Notes: generated by a model from the letters alone, not told the origin. A stretch of DNA of 64,000 bases from Elizabethkingia occulta (GCF_002023715.1 NZ_MAHX01000006.1:62001-126000), one strand, 5' to 3'. Shown: positions 8,870 to 18,046, numbered from the stretch's first letter. Program-made: numbers and translations.

Positions 8870-10558
8870 ATGAACAAATTCTTTTTTTATACCATATTAT
8901 CGATATCCACTTTTATATCTCCTCAGTATTTTTCTCAGTATCAACCTAAAAACCTTAACCAAAAGGAACGAGAAAAAGCTCAGCAATGGGTAGACAAAAC
9001 CTATAACTCTTTAACGCAGGATGAAAAGCTTGGACAGCTTTTTATCACCGCTTTATATACTAATAAGGATCAGAACCACATCAACTTTGTTCGTCAGCTG
9101 GTTAATAAAGAAAAAATTGGTGGTATTATTCTTATGCAGGACAATGCCGCTCAGGAAATAGATCTTGTTAATGAGTTCCAGGCGTCATCAGGAGTCCCCC
9201 TTCTTATAGGAATGGATGCAGAATGGGGACTGTATCAAAGAATTGCCGCTGCACACAAGTTTCCTTGGGCTATTACATTAGGTGCCATTCAGGATGACAA
9301 GTTGGTATATGAAATGGCTTCCAAAATTGCTAATGATGCAAAAAGAATGGGTGTAAACTGGGATTTTGCTCCGGTTGTAGATGTTAATACCAATCCTTCT
9401 AATCCTATTATCGGCAACCGTTCTTTCGGTTCGGATGTACATAATGTTATCCGAAAAGGGCTAGCCTATAGCAACGGGCTTCAGGATAACGGAGTTCTGG
9501 CAGCTATCAAGCATTTCCCCGGGCATGGAGATACCGACAAAGATTCCCACATGGATCTTCCGGTTGTAAAACATAATATTGACAGATTAAACAATACTGA
9601 ACTGTCTCCTTTTAAGGCTTTAATGGATAAGAATGTTGGCGGCGTTATGGTTGCACATTTATACGTTCCGGCTCTGGAGTCTAAATCTGGAATTCCGGCA
9701 TCTGTCTCCTACTCTATTATTACGGATCTTTTAAAGAAAAAATTCGGGTACAAAGGACTTATTATTACAGATGCTCTGAATATGGGTGCTGTAGCCAGCA
9801 GATATAAAGCCGGAGAGCTGGATAAAAAAGCATTTGCTGCCGGAAATGACATTATGCTTTTTTCGCAGGGCGTATCCGAAGGAAAAAAACTAATCCAGCA
9901 GGCTATCGATAACGGTGAAATACCGCAATCCCGCATAGAAGAGAGTGTAAAGAAAATACTACTGACCAAATACTATTTAGGTCTCCCAAATTTCAAAAAA
10001 ATAAGCACCAATAATATTAACAGCGACCTCAACAACGAGAGTCATGCTCAGCTTTCAGAAAAGTTGTATGCCAATGCATTGACTTTACTGAAAAACGATC
10101 AGCAACTTTTACCTCTGCAAAAGAATGAGACAGTATACTATGTTCCACTGGAAGAAGCACCTTACAAGACTTTTGCCAGTGAACTGGGGAACAATATCAA
10201 CCTTATTGTAAAGAAAGCAAACGAAATTGGCAGTATTCCTTCTGGTGCGAAGGTTATAGTTGGTTTCCACAAAGACAATTCTACAGCGTATAAACCCTAC
10301 AAAATTTCAGCAGCCAGCAAAGCTGTTTTAAACAAGTTGTCCGGAAATACAAAAGTAATATTAGATGTCTTCGGAAGCCCATATGCATTAATGGATGTTG
10401 ACATACAAAATATTCCTGCAGTGCTGGTTTCGTATGAAAACAATGAATATTCCCAAAAAGCTGCGGCTAAAGCTTTTACAGGACAAACCAAAATAAACGG
10501 ACGCCTCCCTGTATTGATCAACAATCAACTGAAATACGGAGACGGACAGGATCTTTAA
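8870..10558 (+). CDS. Glycoside hydrolase family 3, NagZ-like
   Basis: A 562-aa secreted protein with a signal peptide (FFFYTILSISTFISPQYFS). The GH3 N-domain carries KHFPGHGDTDKDSHMDLP (~residues 213-230), the signature of NagZ-type beta-N-acetylglucosaminidases whose His/Asp pair helps catalysis, and IITDALNMGAVA with the nucleophile Asp. A C-terminal domain of ~180 aa follows, so it is longer than cytoplasmic NagZ. It may remove N-acetylglucosamine from peptidoglycan fragments or other glycans in the periplasm; substrate is inferred. bshA follows 17 bp downstream. Confidence 0.88.
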   Translation: MNKFFFYTILSISTFISPQYFSQYQPKNLNQKEREKAQQWVDKTYNSLTQDEKLGQLFITALYTNKDQNHINFVRQLVNKEKIGGIILMQDNAAQEIDLVNEFQASSGVPLLIGMDAEWGLYQRIAAAHKFPWAITLGAIQDDKLVYEMASKIANDAKRMGVNWDFAPVVDVNTNPSNPIIGNRSFGSDVHNVIRKGLAYSNGLQDNGVLAAIKHFPGHGDTDKDSHMDLPVVKHNIDRLNNTELSPFKALMDKNVGGVMVAHLYVPALESKSGIPASVSYSIITDLLKKKFGYKGLIITDALNMGAVASRYKAGELDKKAFAAGNDIMLFSQGVSEGKKLIQQAIDNGEIPQSRIEESVKKILLTKYYLGLPNFKKISTNNINSDLNNESHAQLSEKLYANALTLLKNDQQLLPLQKNETVYYVPLEEAPYKTFASELGNNINLIVKKANEIGSIPSGAKVIVGFHKDNSTAYKPYKISAASKAVLNKLSGNTKVILDVFGSPYALMDVDIQNIPAVLVSYENNEYSQKAAAKAFTGQTKINGRLPVLINNQLKYGDGQDL

Positions 10559-10575
10559 AAAACGAGAATAGAAAA

Positions 10576-11706
10576 ATGAAAATAGGTATTCTTTGCTATC
10601 CCACTTACGGAGGAAGCGGGATTGTTGCAACAGAGCTCGGCATGCTATTGGCCGACAAAGGTTATGAGGTACACTTCATGAGCTCCAGTATGCCGGCGCG
10701 ACTGGATATGACCAAGCCCAATATATATTTCCATAAAGTAAATGTAGAAATCTATCCTTTGTTCAAATATCAACCTTATGATATTGCACTCTCTTCTACT
10801 ATTTACCATGTGGTGAAAATATACAAACTGGATCTTATTCACGCCCATTATGCCATCCCTTATGCGTATGCAGCTTATATGGCCAAGCAGATGCTGAAAG
10901 ATGATGGTATAGAAACTCCGCTTATCACAACACTGCACGGAACCGACATTACATTAGTGGGTCAGCATCCAAGCTATAAAAAGGCAGTTGAATTTTCCAT
11001 TAATAAATCTGATGTTGTAACTTCTGTATCGGAAAGTCTGATGAAGGATACTTACATTAATTTCGATATTAAGAAAGAGATTCAGGTAATTCCCAACTTT
11101 ATAGACAACGAGATCTTTACCACATTCAACAACTGTTGCAGATCTCAGTTTGCAGAGGACAATGAGCGTATTATGATTCACGTTTCTAACCTTCGAGAGG
11201 TTAAGCGTATTCAGGATGTCCTGGAAACTTTTAAAAGAGTACAGGAAGAAATCCCGACACGTCTTATTATTATTGGAGAAGGTCCGGAAATGGAGCGTAT
11301 CAATACTTTCCTTGAAAACAATCCGGAGCTGATTTCCAAAATCAGATTAATGGGTAAAGTAAATGATCTTTATCAGATTCTGGCTTATGCGGATGTATTT
11401 ATGCTTCCATCTCAACAGGAGAGCTTCGGTCTTGCCGCTCTGGAAGCAATGGCTGCCGGAACTCCGGTAATCAGCAGTAATGCAGGCGGAATACCGGAAG
11501 TAAACAAACACGGAGTAACCGGATTTATTGCGGACGTTGGCGATGTAGATGCTATGGTGGAATACACTAAAAAACTGTTTTCCGATGAGACCCTTCTGGC
11601 AAAAATGAAAATTAATGCCAAGGAGAATGCTCTGAAATTTGATATTGCAAATATTCTTCCATTGTATGAAGAATTATATAAAGAAGCTTTAATAAAAGTA
11701 ACTTAA
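10576..11706 (+). CDS. bshA: N-acetyl-alpha-D-glucosaminyl L-malate synthase
   Basis: A 376-aa GT4 family glycosyltransferase. It begins [20 protein letters not shown], matching BshA, which couples UDP-GlcNAc to L-malate in the first step of bacillithiol synthesis. The C-terminal Rossmann domain has the GT4 retaining motif [18 protein letters not shown] with the paired Glu residues. Length is normal for BshA. bshB and bshC are not in the window. Confidence 0.92.
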   Translation: MKIGILCYPTYGGSGIVATELGMLLADKGYEVHFMSSSMPARLDMTKPNIYFHKVNVEIYPLFKYQPYDIALSSTIYHVVKIYKLDLIHAHYAIPYAYAAYMAKQMLKDDGIETPLITTLHGTDITLVGQHPSYKKAVEFSINKSDVVTSVSESLMKDTYINFDIKKEIQVIPNFIDNEIFTTFNNCCRSQFAEDNERIMIHVSNLREVKRIQDVLETFKRVQEEIPTRLIIIGEGPEMERINTFLENNPELISKIRLMGKVNDLYQILAYADVFMLPSQQESFGLAALEAMAAGTPVISSNAGGIPEVNKHGVTGFIADVGDVDAMVEYTKKLFSDETLLAKMKINAKENALKFDIANILPLYEELYKEALIKVT

Positions 11707-11721
11707 AAAATACGAAGCATA

Positions 11722-12648
11722 ATGAAGCATATTCTTTCTGCCCTTTGCCTGTTAGCTGTCAGCTTCTGGTCGCAGTTATACAACGCACAAACTCCGGATG
11801 CTTATGTAGAAGTATTGGGTGTTGCTCAAGACGGAGGTTTTCCGCATATGGGATGTAGTAAAGAAGGATGTAACCTGGCATGGGAACATCCGGAACTAAG
11901 AAGGAATGTGTCTTCTCTTGCTTTGGTAGATCCTGTTCAGAAAAAGTGGTGGCTCTTCGATGCTACACCAGATATCAGACAGCAATTACACGACTTCTCG
12001 CAAAGACATAAGGAATACCCTTATTTGCCGGAAGGTGTATTTATTACCCACGCACATATCGGGCATTATACCGGATTAATGGAGTTTGGCAAAGAGGTTA
12101 TGAATACCAAACAAGTTAAGGTATATGTATTGCCTAAACTAAAAAGCTTTCTGGAAAACAATGGTCCATGGAGCCAGCTGGTCAGTCTGAAAAATATAGA
12201 GATTATTCCTTTAACTGCTGAACAGGAAGTAAACATAGGTAATTCTGTTACTGTAAAGGCTTTTACAGTACCTCATCGTGATGAATATTCTGAAACAGCA
12301 GGTTTCAGAATGATGACTCCTAAAAAGCGTTTCCTCTTTATTCCAGATATTGATAAATGGAGTAAGTGGAATAAAAGCATTATTGAGGAAGTAAAAGATG
12401 TTGATTTTGCATTTCTGGATGCTACTTTCTACGACCAAAATGAAATGAGTAACAGACCTATTTCTGAAGTTCCACACCCGCTAGTAACAGAAACAGAGGA
12501 TTTGTTTCAAAAAGAACCTGCAATAGTGAAAAAGAAAATTCATTTTATCCACTTTAATCATTCTAACAGAGTATTATGGGATAAAGCTATTCAGGGAAAA
12601 ATAAGGGATAAAGGCTTTAATATCGCTGAAGAAGGCAAGCAATATTAA
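11722..12648 (+). CDS. Secreted metallo-beta-lactamase fold hydrolase (PqqB-like)
   Basis: A 308-aa protein with a signal peptide ending near YNAQ. The metallo-beta-lactamase superfamily motif appears as FITHAHIGHYTGL (HxHxxxH variant), with later metal-site candidates FLDATFYD and FIHFNHSN. VLGVAQDGGFPHMGCSKEGC resembles PqqB-type members with paired cysteines. It is not a PQQ cluster, so PqqB activity is unlikely; a periplasmic hydrolase of unknown substrate is the safe call. It follows bshA by 15 bp. Confidence 0.8.
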   Translation: MKHILSALCLLAVSFWSQLYNAQTPDAYVEVLGVAQDGGFPHMGCSKEGCNLAWEHPELRRNVSSLALVDPVQKKWWLFDATPDIRQQLHDFSQRHKEYPYLPEGVFITHAHIGHYTGLMEFGKEVMNTKQVKVYVLPKLKSFLENNGPWSQLVSLKNIEIIPLTAEQEVNIGNSVTVKAFTVPHRDEYSETAGFRMMTPKKRFLFIPDIDKWSKWNKSIIEEVKDVDFAFLDATFYDQNEMSNRPISEVPHPLVTETEDLFQKEPAIVKKKIHFIHFNHSNRVLWDKAIQGKIRDKGFNIAEEGKQY

Positions 12649-12738
12649 AAAAACACACATTCCGCCGGAACTCTCATTTTATTAAATTAAAATTACTCAT
12701 TTTATTTTACGTATATTCATTTTCATAAAACACTGAAA

Positions 12739-14007
12739 ATGAATGAAAAATATTTACAGCATATTTGGTATTATAAAAAATTCAGTAATACCAATTTTCG
12801 TACATCTGATGATGAGATTATTGAAATTTTAGATTTTGGCGAATGGAATATGAATGCCGGCCCGGATTTTCTCTTCGCAAAAATTAAAATTGGTACGACA
12901 ACTCTGGCGGGCAGCATAGAAATTCACGTAAAGTCTTCAGACTGGCATTTTCACCGGCATTCCGGAGATCTGGCTTATCAGAATGTTATTCTTCATGTCG
13001 TCTATACAGATGATATGGAGATTAGCGAACTTCGCGATAAAAATGTACCAACGCTTATACTAAAGGGTTATATTGATGAATCTTTAACCGACAGTTATTC
13101 AGAAAAAAGTTTCATCCCCTGTGAACACCTTTTTACACCTTCGAAAATTCCTGCAAAACATGAGGAACAGGTTCTCCTGCAAAAGCTGGAAGCAAAAACC
13201 ATTATTTACAAAAGGATACTGGAACGGAATAAAAACAATTTTGAAGCTTTGCTTTTTCAGCAACTGGCTTATGTTTTCGGGTTAAAGATAAATGCCGAAA
13301 TCTTTCATCAGATGGCTTATGCTATAGATTATGGTACCATTAATAAAATACGCCAGAACAAAGTCCAATTGGAAGCTTTATTCTACGGAATGTGTGGCTG
13401 GCTGGAAGAACCTGTAGATAGCACGATGGAATTGTGGAATCGTGAATTCAGGTTTTTACAATCCAAGTTTACATTATTAGATGTTCGTTTTTCTCCAAAA
13501 TTTTCACGCCTTCGGCCAGCCAATTTTCCCACAATAAGACTTTCACAATTGGCCACTCTATATGCGGAGTGGCAGAATCTATTTTCAATACTGATTCAGG
13601 CTCCCGATTATCAGAACATCCGGACTCTACTGTCTTCTCTTTCCGCTTCTGAATATTGGACGGATCATTTTAGTTTCGGGAAAAGTGCTCAGATTAGTTT
13701 TGTAAAGAAACTAAGCCCTGAATTCATCAACCTACTGTTTATCAATTGTATTCTACCTCTTCAATACTTTTTTCAACAGTTAAACTCGGAATCTAAAGTC
13801 AATCATATTATTGATTCTTACCGAAATATTCCTCCGGAGAAAAACCAAATTATAAAACAATGGGAGAAATTGGATGTAAAATTTCAGAACAGCCTGCAGA
13901 CTCAGGCATTCCTCTATCAGTACAAAACTTTCTGTAAAGCAAAAAAATGCTTAAATTGCGCTATCGGATTTCAAATTCTGAAAAATGCTGAGCAACATAA
14001 GACATAA
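12739..14007 (+). CDS. DUF2851 family protein
   Basis: A 422-aa cytoplasmic protein beginning NEKYLQHIWYYKKF. Features that recall DUF2851 are GEWNMNAGPDFLFAKIKI, GSIEIHVKSSDWHFHRHSGD and a Cys pair near the C-terminus (KAKKCLNCAIG). The first half, with GPDF and EIHVKSSDW, resembles a PD-(D/E)xK nuclease-like core, but that is only a guess. No signal peptide. The PspC gene starts 1 bp after its stop. Confidence 0.75.
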   Translation: MNEKYLQHIWYYKKFSNTNFRTSDDEIIEILDFGEWNMNAGPDFLFAKIKIGTTTLAGSIEIHVKSSDWHFHRHSGDLAYQNVILHVVYTDDMEISELRDKNVPTLILKGYIDESLTDSYSEKSFIPCEHLFTPSKIPAKHEEQVLLQKLEAKTIIYKRILERNKNNFEALLFQQLAYVFGLKINAEIFHQMAYAIDYGTINKIRQNKVQLEALFYGMCGWLEEPVDSTMELWNREFRFLQSKFTLLDVRFSPKFSRLRPANFPTIRLSQLATLYAEWQNLFSILIQAPDYQNIRTLLSSLSASEYWTDHFSFGKSAQISFVKKLSPEFINLLFINCILPLQYFFQQLNSESKVNHIIDSYRNIPPEKNQIIKQWEKLDVKFQNSLQTQAFLYQYKTFCKAKKCLNCAIGFQILKNAEQHKT

Positions 14008-14008
14008 A

Positions 14009-14206
14009 ATGGAAAGACAATGGTTTGGAGTATTAACCCGTATGGGAGCCAAACTAGGGATTCCTGTGTCCAAGCTCCGCGTGTTCTTTATCTACTCCAC
14101 TTTTGCTACTGCCGGAGTATTCTTCCTTATCTATTTAGGTCTTGCATTTACCTTATGGATAAAAGATATGTTTATTACCCGAAGACCTAGCGTTTTTGAT
14201 TTGTAG
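14009..14206 (+). CDS. PspC domain protein
   Basis: A 65-aa protein with an N-terminal amphipathic stretch (TRMGAKLGIPVSKLRVFF) and one or two membrane passes, matching the PspC domain associated with envelope stress. The start at 14009 is chosen because it lies directly after the DUF2851 stop and gives the usual domain length. Other psp genes are absent. Confidence 0.75.
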   Translation: MERQWFGVLTRMGAKLGIPVSKLRVFFIYSTFATAGVFFLIYLGLAFTLWIKDMFITRRPSVFDL

Positions 14207-14220
14207 TTCATAAAAAAACA

Positions 14221-14247
14221 CGGATTACAAATCTATGCTATCGGGTA
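14221..14247. repeat. REP-like short repeat, copy 1
   Basis: A 27-bp sequence starting CGGATTACAAATCT and ending GGGTA recurs at 14949-14975 with two differences. It lies in the convergent gap after the PspC gene. The second copy abuts the end of the toxin array. Confidence 0.55.
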
Positions 14248-14317
14248 GTATGGAGAACGAATCGTATGTTCTGATTGATAAGAAATAGTATATAAAATCT
14301 ATAAATCACTCATTAGG

Positions 14318-14794
14318 TTATTTTAAAATAATACTCTTTGTCAACAAATCAATCTTTGGACTATTTTCAAGGGTTAAATAATATTTCCCACGTTTTTGCA
14401 CCGGAATTTTATAATGACATTCTAACTGTTCTTTTTCTTTTAAAAATACTGTACAGTTTTTATCCATCATAATTTTATTTCCATTAATAGATGCATCTTT
14501 TATTTTATTACAGCTAATTACAAACTCATCAACAAATTGATCTTTAGTATCTGAAGCATCGTTTCCAGTTTGCAAAAAAAGAGTAGGAAATTTAAAAGAA
14601 GTCTCTTTTTGCGATATGTTTACGAGTGTAATATCAATGAGACCTTCACTAATAATTTTCACTTGACATGAAACGTCATTCTGTATATTCTTACTTTGGT
14701 TATCTGCAATAGTACTCTGAGTATCTTTTTTTTCTTTGTACTCTGAACAGCCAATACTCATAAACACTATTAAACTAATGATAATTCTTTTCAT
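14318..14794 (-). CDS. Small predicted lipoprotein
   Basis: A 158-aa protein with a lipobox (SIGCSE) after a short signal peptide, followed by a Lys/Ser/Gln-rich linker and a domain with two further cysteines (~residues 92-125). No family recognised. It is on the strand of the toxin array but beyond its last hairpin and separated by ~280 bp of repeat and relic, so it is probably not an immunity gene, though that cannot be excluded. Confidence 0.7.
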   Translation of the reverse strand: MKRIIISLIVFMSIGCSEYKEKKDTQSTIADNQSKNIQNDVSCQVKIISEGLIDITLVNISQKETSFKFPTLFLQTGNDASDTKDQFVDEFVISCNKIKDASINGNKIMMDKNCTVFLKEKEQLECHYKIPVQKRGKYYLTLENSPKIDLLTKSIILK

Positions 14795-14948
14795 TACTTA
14801 TATTATATTGTTCAATCTCTCCATTTTACGGATTTGCAATTTGTGACTTCATCCTATCCAATAAAACAATTTCAATGTCTAGCATTCTATCTAATCCCGA
14901 GTAGTTTCACGCAGAGCTAAAATAATAATTTTACGGTATGAAAAAGTA

Positions 14949-14975
14949 CGGATTACAAATCTGTGCTATTGGGTA
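14949..14975. repeat. REP-like short repeat, copy 2
   Basis: Second copy of the 27-bp repeat at 14221. It directly joins the relic of a toxin-module leader, so it may mark a deletion endpoint. Confidence 0.55.
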
Positions 14976-15027
14976 AGTAAAGAAAAAACTCAACGGCTTT
15001 TGCCAACACATCTTTGGTAAAATTAAA
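14976..15027 (-). pseudogene. Relic of a toxin-module leader
   Basis: This ~52-bp piece matches the upstream end of the leader found before each orphan toxin (shared words AACTCAACGGCT and ACACATCTTTGGTAAAATTA). Nothing of a toxin follows it; instead the REP-like repeat begins. It suggests that at least one further module once lay here and was lost. Confidence 0.6.
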
Positions 15028-15044
15028 GATTCAAAATAAAGAAA

Positions 15045-15066
15045 AACCGCTTCGTATGAAGCGGTT
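15045..15066 (-). terminator. Module-end hairpin 1
   Basis: AACCGCTTC and GAAGCGGTT around a 4-nt loop, with a T-rich tail on the minus strand. It lies 5 bp past the immunity gene stop. Confidence 0.85.
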
Positions 15067-15071
15067 AAAAC

Positions 15072-15308
15072 TTAATCAGTAGAATATTTATCCAAATAAT
15101 CTTTTTGTTGTTGGGGCGTCAGTTGTTTCCACTCTATATCTGAAATTTTTTTTCTAATCATATTCATTTCTTTTATCTTATTTTTATTTTGTTCGATGAA
15201 AGAATCTCTCGCAATCTGAGATAAATTTACATCACTAAGCTTGTCTACAATATAACTGTAGCTTTCTAATTCTTTATATAATTCTGTTAAACTTTCTTTA
15301 TTTTCCAT
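15072..15308 (-). CDS. Probable immunity protein of the orphan ADP-ribosyltransferase module
   Basis: A 78-aa, highly charged, helical protein with no signal peptide. It is paralogous to the protein at 20538-20783: both have a helical Lys/Glu body and end in QKDYLDKYS-x-D. Both directly follow an ADP-ribosyltransferase toxin gene of the same type. Position and pairing support an immunity role; the family has no name I can give. Confidence 0.7.
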   Translation of the reverse strand: MENKESLTELYKELESYSYIVDKLSDVNLSQIARDSFIEQNKNKIKEMNMIRKKISDIEWKQLTPQQQKDYLDKYSTD

Positions 15309-15315
15309 AATAAAA

Positions 15316-15996
15316 TTATTTTTCTTTTAAAATTATTGTTTTAATAGAGGTTATGTAATCCTCAGGGCTCGTTGACATTCTAATATCATCTACATAAAAT
15401 TTAGTTTTTGATTTAAACAAAACTTCTTTTTCTTGATTAAATGTTGATAAACTTTCTATCATTCTACCATTTTTACTCTCAATTCTTATCAAAATAGTGT
15501 ACGGTCTTCTTTCCATTGCTTTTCCAATAGCAAAATCATCATAACTACTTGAAGTAAAATGTTTATTAGTAATTTCTTTCCCAACTTTATAGATTCTGTT
15601 AATCTGTTCTTCTGAAATATTTTCTATTCTATAAAGCAGATTTTCAGATTCATAAACTGGTAGTTTTTCCAGAGCTTCATTCATCAGTTTTTCTTGTGTG
15701 CTGTAAAACCCTGTCATCTTTATTTCTCCTCGTAGTGCTTTATTAAAATTCTTATACCCTCTATTGGTTGTATAAAATCTTAAAACAGCCTCTTCTTCAT
15801 AGTTTAATAAATTACCAAAAGCTCTTTTTACTTTCCCATTAGATAAATCCCAATAAATTTCACTAAAATTTTTGTCTTTTAAAAGAATTTTTAATTCTGG
15901 CGATATTAAACCTAATTTTTCTGCTAATCGTCTTGCCTTTGCTTTCTGCCTTTCCTTCACCCTTCTCTCGGCAGGTGTAGAAGCACTATCCACCAC
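15316..15996 (-). CDS. Orphan toxin C-terminus: ADP-ribosyltransferase
   Basis: A 226-codon open stretch encoding linker remnant (STPAERRVKERQKAKARR) and an ADP-ribosyltransferase toxin. R-S-E class motifs are visible: LLYRIEN (Arg), KHFTSSSYD (STS-like) and NQEKEVLF (ExE). Most of the N-terminal two thirds is nearly identical to the carrier's own toxin at 20785-21430, while the last ~80 residues diverge. There is no proper start: the frame opens inside the leader, where a 4-bp deletion breaks the carrier frame. It is therefore read as a silent donor module rather than a gene expressed alone. Its immunity partner follows 7 bp downstream. Confidence 0.8.
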   Translation of the reverse strand: MVDSASTPAERRVKERQKAKARRLAEKLGLISPELKILLKDKNFSEIYWDLSNGKVKRAFGNLLNYEEEAVLRFYTTNRGYKNFNKALRGEIKMTGFYSTQEKLMNEALEKLPVYESENLLYRIENISEEQINRIYKVGKEITNKHFTSSSYDDFAIGKAMERRPYTILIRIESKNGRMIESLSTFNQEKEVLFKSKTKFYVDDIRMSTSPEDYITSIKTIILKEK

Positions 15997-16130
15997 TTCA
16001 TCTCCAAAGCCAAAGATTTCATTTAAGAGTTTCTCCAGTTTCTGAAAAATATTCTTAATACCTTAAATTCCCGGATCAGTAAAGAAAAAAACTCAACGGC
16101 TCTTGGTCAACACATCTTTGTAAAATTAAA
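15958..16130 (-). repeat. Toxin leader repeat, ADP-ribosyltransferase 2 module
   Basis: Copy of the ~175-bp leader that encodes the carrier linker (KDVLTRAVEFFS, LIREFKKGV, NEIFGFG, TPAERRVK). In this copy AATTTAAGGTATTAAG replaces a sequence 4 bp longer in the carrier, shifting the frame. Confidence 0.85.
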
Positions 16131-16146
16131 GATTCAAAATAAAGAA

Positions 16147-16170
16147 AAACCGCTTCATGTGAAGCGGTTT
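16147..16170 (-). terminator. Module-end hairpin 2
   Basis: AAACCGCTTC and GAAGCGGTTT around ATGT, 9 bp past the SUKH-3 immunity gene. Confidence 0.85.
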
Positions 16171-16179
16171 ATATTAAGA

Positions 16180-16680
16180 TTAAGGTAACTTTACATATTC
16201 TCCATCCATGTTCCACCATTTTCCTGTATCCTCATCAAGTTGTAAGGATTTTAATGTATTCATTAAAAGAATATTTTCTATTCCTTCATATAAATCCCCT
16301 CCAACATAAAAACAATATTCTCCTATTTTATATACCCTCCCATCGGCATCGCAACAGATATAATAACCATCAGGTTTAAAGTAGCCCAGATTAAATATTT
16401 GTTTTCCTAAAATTGAAGAATAATAAGTAAAATCGCCATCAGAATCATAATGCCCTTTTCCAATCATAGGATTTATTTCAAAATAAGAAGCAATATATCT
16501 TTGATATTCATTATCATACTCTACATCCTGAACTTTTAAAAGTCCATATTCCTGAAGAAATTTTTTTGCTTCCAATGGATAACCCTCAATTGGAAATTCC
16601 AGATTTTTCAAAATATTTCTTCCATCAAACCATCCCGATTCTAATAATCTTGTAATTATTCTTTTATCTGAAAACCTCAT
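16180..16680 (-). CDS. SUKH-3-like immunity protein
   Basis: A 166-aa soluble protein starting RFSDKRIITRLLESGWFDGR, with FLQEYGLLKV and a late GRVYKIGEY stretch. The pattern (leucine-rich start, GW..GR, FL.E.G.L, GrvY) resembles the SUKH-3 immunity family, known to pair with YwqJ-type deaminase toxins. It overlaps the YwqJ-like toxin gene by 4 bp, exactly the expected partner. It would neutralise that deaminase in the cytoplasm. Confidence 0.75.
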   Translation of the reverse strand: MRFSDKRIITRLLESGWFDGRNILKNLEFPIEGYPLEAKKFLQEYGLLKVQDVEYDNEYQRYIASYFEINPMIGKGHYDSDGDFTYYSSILGKQIFNLGYFKPDGYYICCDADGRVYKIGEYCFYVGGDLYEGIENILLMNTLKSLQLDEDTGKWWNMDGEYVKLP

Positions 16681-17210
16681 AATTTATTGATTTTATATTC
16701 TTTAATATTAAAATAGTCTAAAATGCTTACACAGCTTTTACATGCAGGCTTATAAACACCATGTATTTTTGTTAATTTTTTATCAATCTCTTTTGCATGA
16801 CTCACCACTCCATCAAATACATCTCTTGCTTCTTCTATTCTCATTTTTCCTTTTGGGTCAATATTCTTTAGCCAATCAGAAATATTTAGTACCTCAGCAC
16901 ATTTACCATGATGTTCAGGCAATTTAATCTTTCCTTCTTTATGGAGTTTCCACATGTCTTCTACCCAATCATTTACCAGGGGGTGTAAGTCTTTAGGAAA
17001 TTTTCCTGCCGGCAATTTTTGTTTAAAACTATAATTAAAAATTGACTTTCCTTTTCCTTCTAAAAAAGCACATGCCTTAGGACGTTTTTTTGTATTCCAG
17101 AGTAGAGCTTCGTCAGCCATCTTTTCTAAAATCTTTAAATGCTTCTTTAATCTATTAGATAAAGCCGCAAGTTCTTTTTCAGAGACCTTTGCTTTCTGAC
17201 GCTCTTTCAC
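16677..17210 (-). CDS. Orphan toxin C-terminus: YwqJ-like deaminase
   Basis: A 177-codon stretch with linker remnant at its start (KERQKAKV) and a nucleic-acid deaminase-type zinc site: HHGKCAEVLNISDWL (CAE motif, ~119) and YKPACKSCVSILDYF (CxxC, ~157). This order and the nature of the partner (SUKH-3) point to the YwqJ deaminase family of polymorphic toxins. The leader upstream carries a TAA in place of the Glu codon of NEIFGFG, so it cannot be read as a carrier fusion here. Target, probably a nucleotide or nucleic acid, is inferred. Confidence 0.75.
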   Translation of the reverse strand: MKERQKAKVSEKELAALSNRLKKHLKILEKMADEALLWNTKKRPKACAFLEGKGKSIFNYSFKQKLPAGKFPKDLHPLVNDWVEDMWKLHKEGKIKLPEHHGKCAEVLNISDWLKNIDPKGKMRIEEARDVFDGVVSHAKEIDKKLTKIHGVYKPACKSCVSILDYFNIKEYKINKL

Positions 17211-17384
17211 CCTTCTCTCTGCCGGTGTAGAAGCGTGATCCGCTACTTCATCTCCAAAGCCAAAGATTTAATTTAAGAGTTTTTCCAATTTCTGAAAAAT
17301 ATTCTTAACCCCCTTCTTAAATTCCCGGATCAGTAATGAAAAAAACTCAACAGCTCTTGTCAACAGCTCTTTGGTAAAATTAAA
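17208..17384 (-). repeat. Toxin leader repeat, YwqJ-like module
   Basis: Leader copy. The phrase NEIFGFG of the carrier reads N-stop-IFGFG here (AATTAAATC), the same nonsense change as in the zincin module at 20316-20491. Confidence 0.85.
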
Positions 17385-17401
17385 ACTTTCAATAAAAAAA
17401 G

Positions 17402-17421
17402 ACCGCTTCAAATGAAGCGGT
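17402..17421 (-). terminator. Module-end hairpin 3
   Basis: ACCGCTTC and GAAGCGGT around AAAT, 6 bp past the stop of the unknown immunity gene. Confidence 0.85.
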
Positions 17422-17427
17422 TAAAAC

Positions 17428-17895
17428 TTAATGTTGGGTTTCCCCATATATATCATCTTTATCTGTAATATTACTCATTAGTACTCCTTGAGAATAAAAT
17501 ATATAAAGAAATTGTTCAAAAATATATGGGAGATTAAGCATTTTAAGCACAATCGTTATTGTATTACCTTCAATCTTAGAACTATACCATTCCCATGCTC
17601 TATGGTACATACTCTCTATCCAAGATTCATAATGCCATAAGTTCTCATCATTGTCTCTATCTTTTTCAGATTTTAAAGTCATACTTTCCACAAACCACTT
17701 CGGAAGAATAGATTTCCATTCTTCATCGGATGGCCAATCGTTTCTGTAAGCATATTTAGAAATACATAGCATTATTTGCTTAGCATTATTCAGCACTTCT
17801 TCTACATTGCTAACATCTTTTATGGTGATAATCATTTTTGTAGTATCTGGTAATTCACCTTTTATACTTTGATGTATTCTCTCTATCTCTTTCAT
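17428..17895 (-). CDS. Orphan immunity-like protein of a decayed module
   Basis: A 155-aa acidic, Trp-rich soluble protein (YRNDWPSDEEWKSILPKWF). I do not recognise a family. It sits where an immunity gene sits in each neighbouring module: directly before a hairpin and 1 bp after the stop codon of a toxin tail remnant. It is read as an immunity gene that outlived its toxin and could still protect against the matching toxin in other strains. Confidence 0.6.
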   Translation of the reverse strand: MKEIERIHQSIKGELPDTTKMIITIKDVSNVEEVLNNAKQIMLCISKYAYRNDWPSDEEWKSILPKWFVESMTLKSEKDRDNDENLWHYESWIESMYHRAWEWYSSKIEGNTITIVLKMLNLPYIFEQFLYIFYSQGVLMSNITDKDDIYGETQH

Positions 17896-17896
17896 C

Positions 17897-18016
17897 TTAT
17901 TTAAATTTTAAAATTTCAATATTACTCATATTATCCAACAATTCTTTAAAATAATTACTTGGAATACCTAATGAAAAATTCGTCTTAGTTGCATCCCCAA
18001 ATTGTGGGCGATCTGC
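17897..18016 (-). pseudogene. Remnant of a toxin C-terminus
   Basis: A 39-codon open frame flanked by stops, encoding ADRPQFGDATKTNFSLGI through EILKFK-stop. It ends 1 bp before the start of the immunity-like gene, as intact toxins here do. There is no leader and no upstream toxin sequence; hairpin 4 lies just beyond. The toxin family cannot be named from this tail. Confidence 0.6.
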
Positions 18017-18046
18017 TTATAAAATCTGTGCTTTTAAGTGCTAAAA

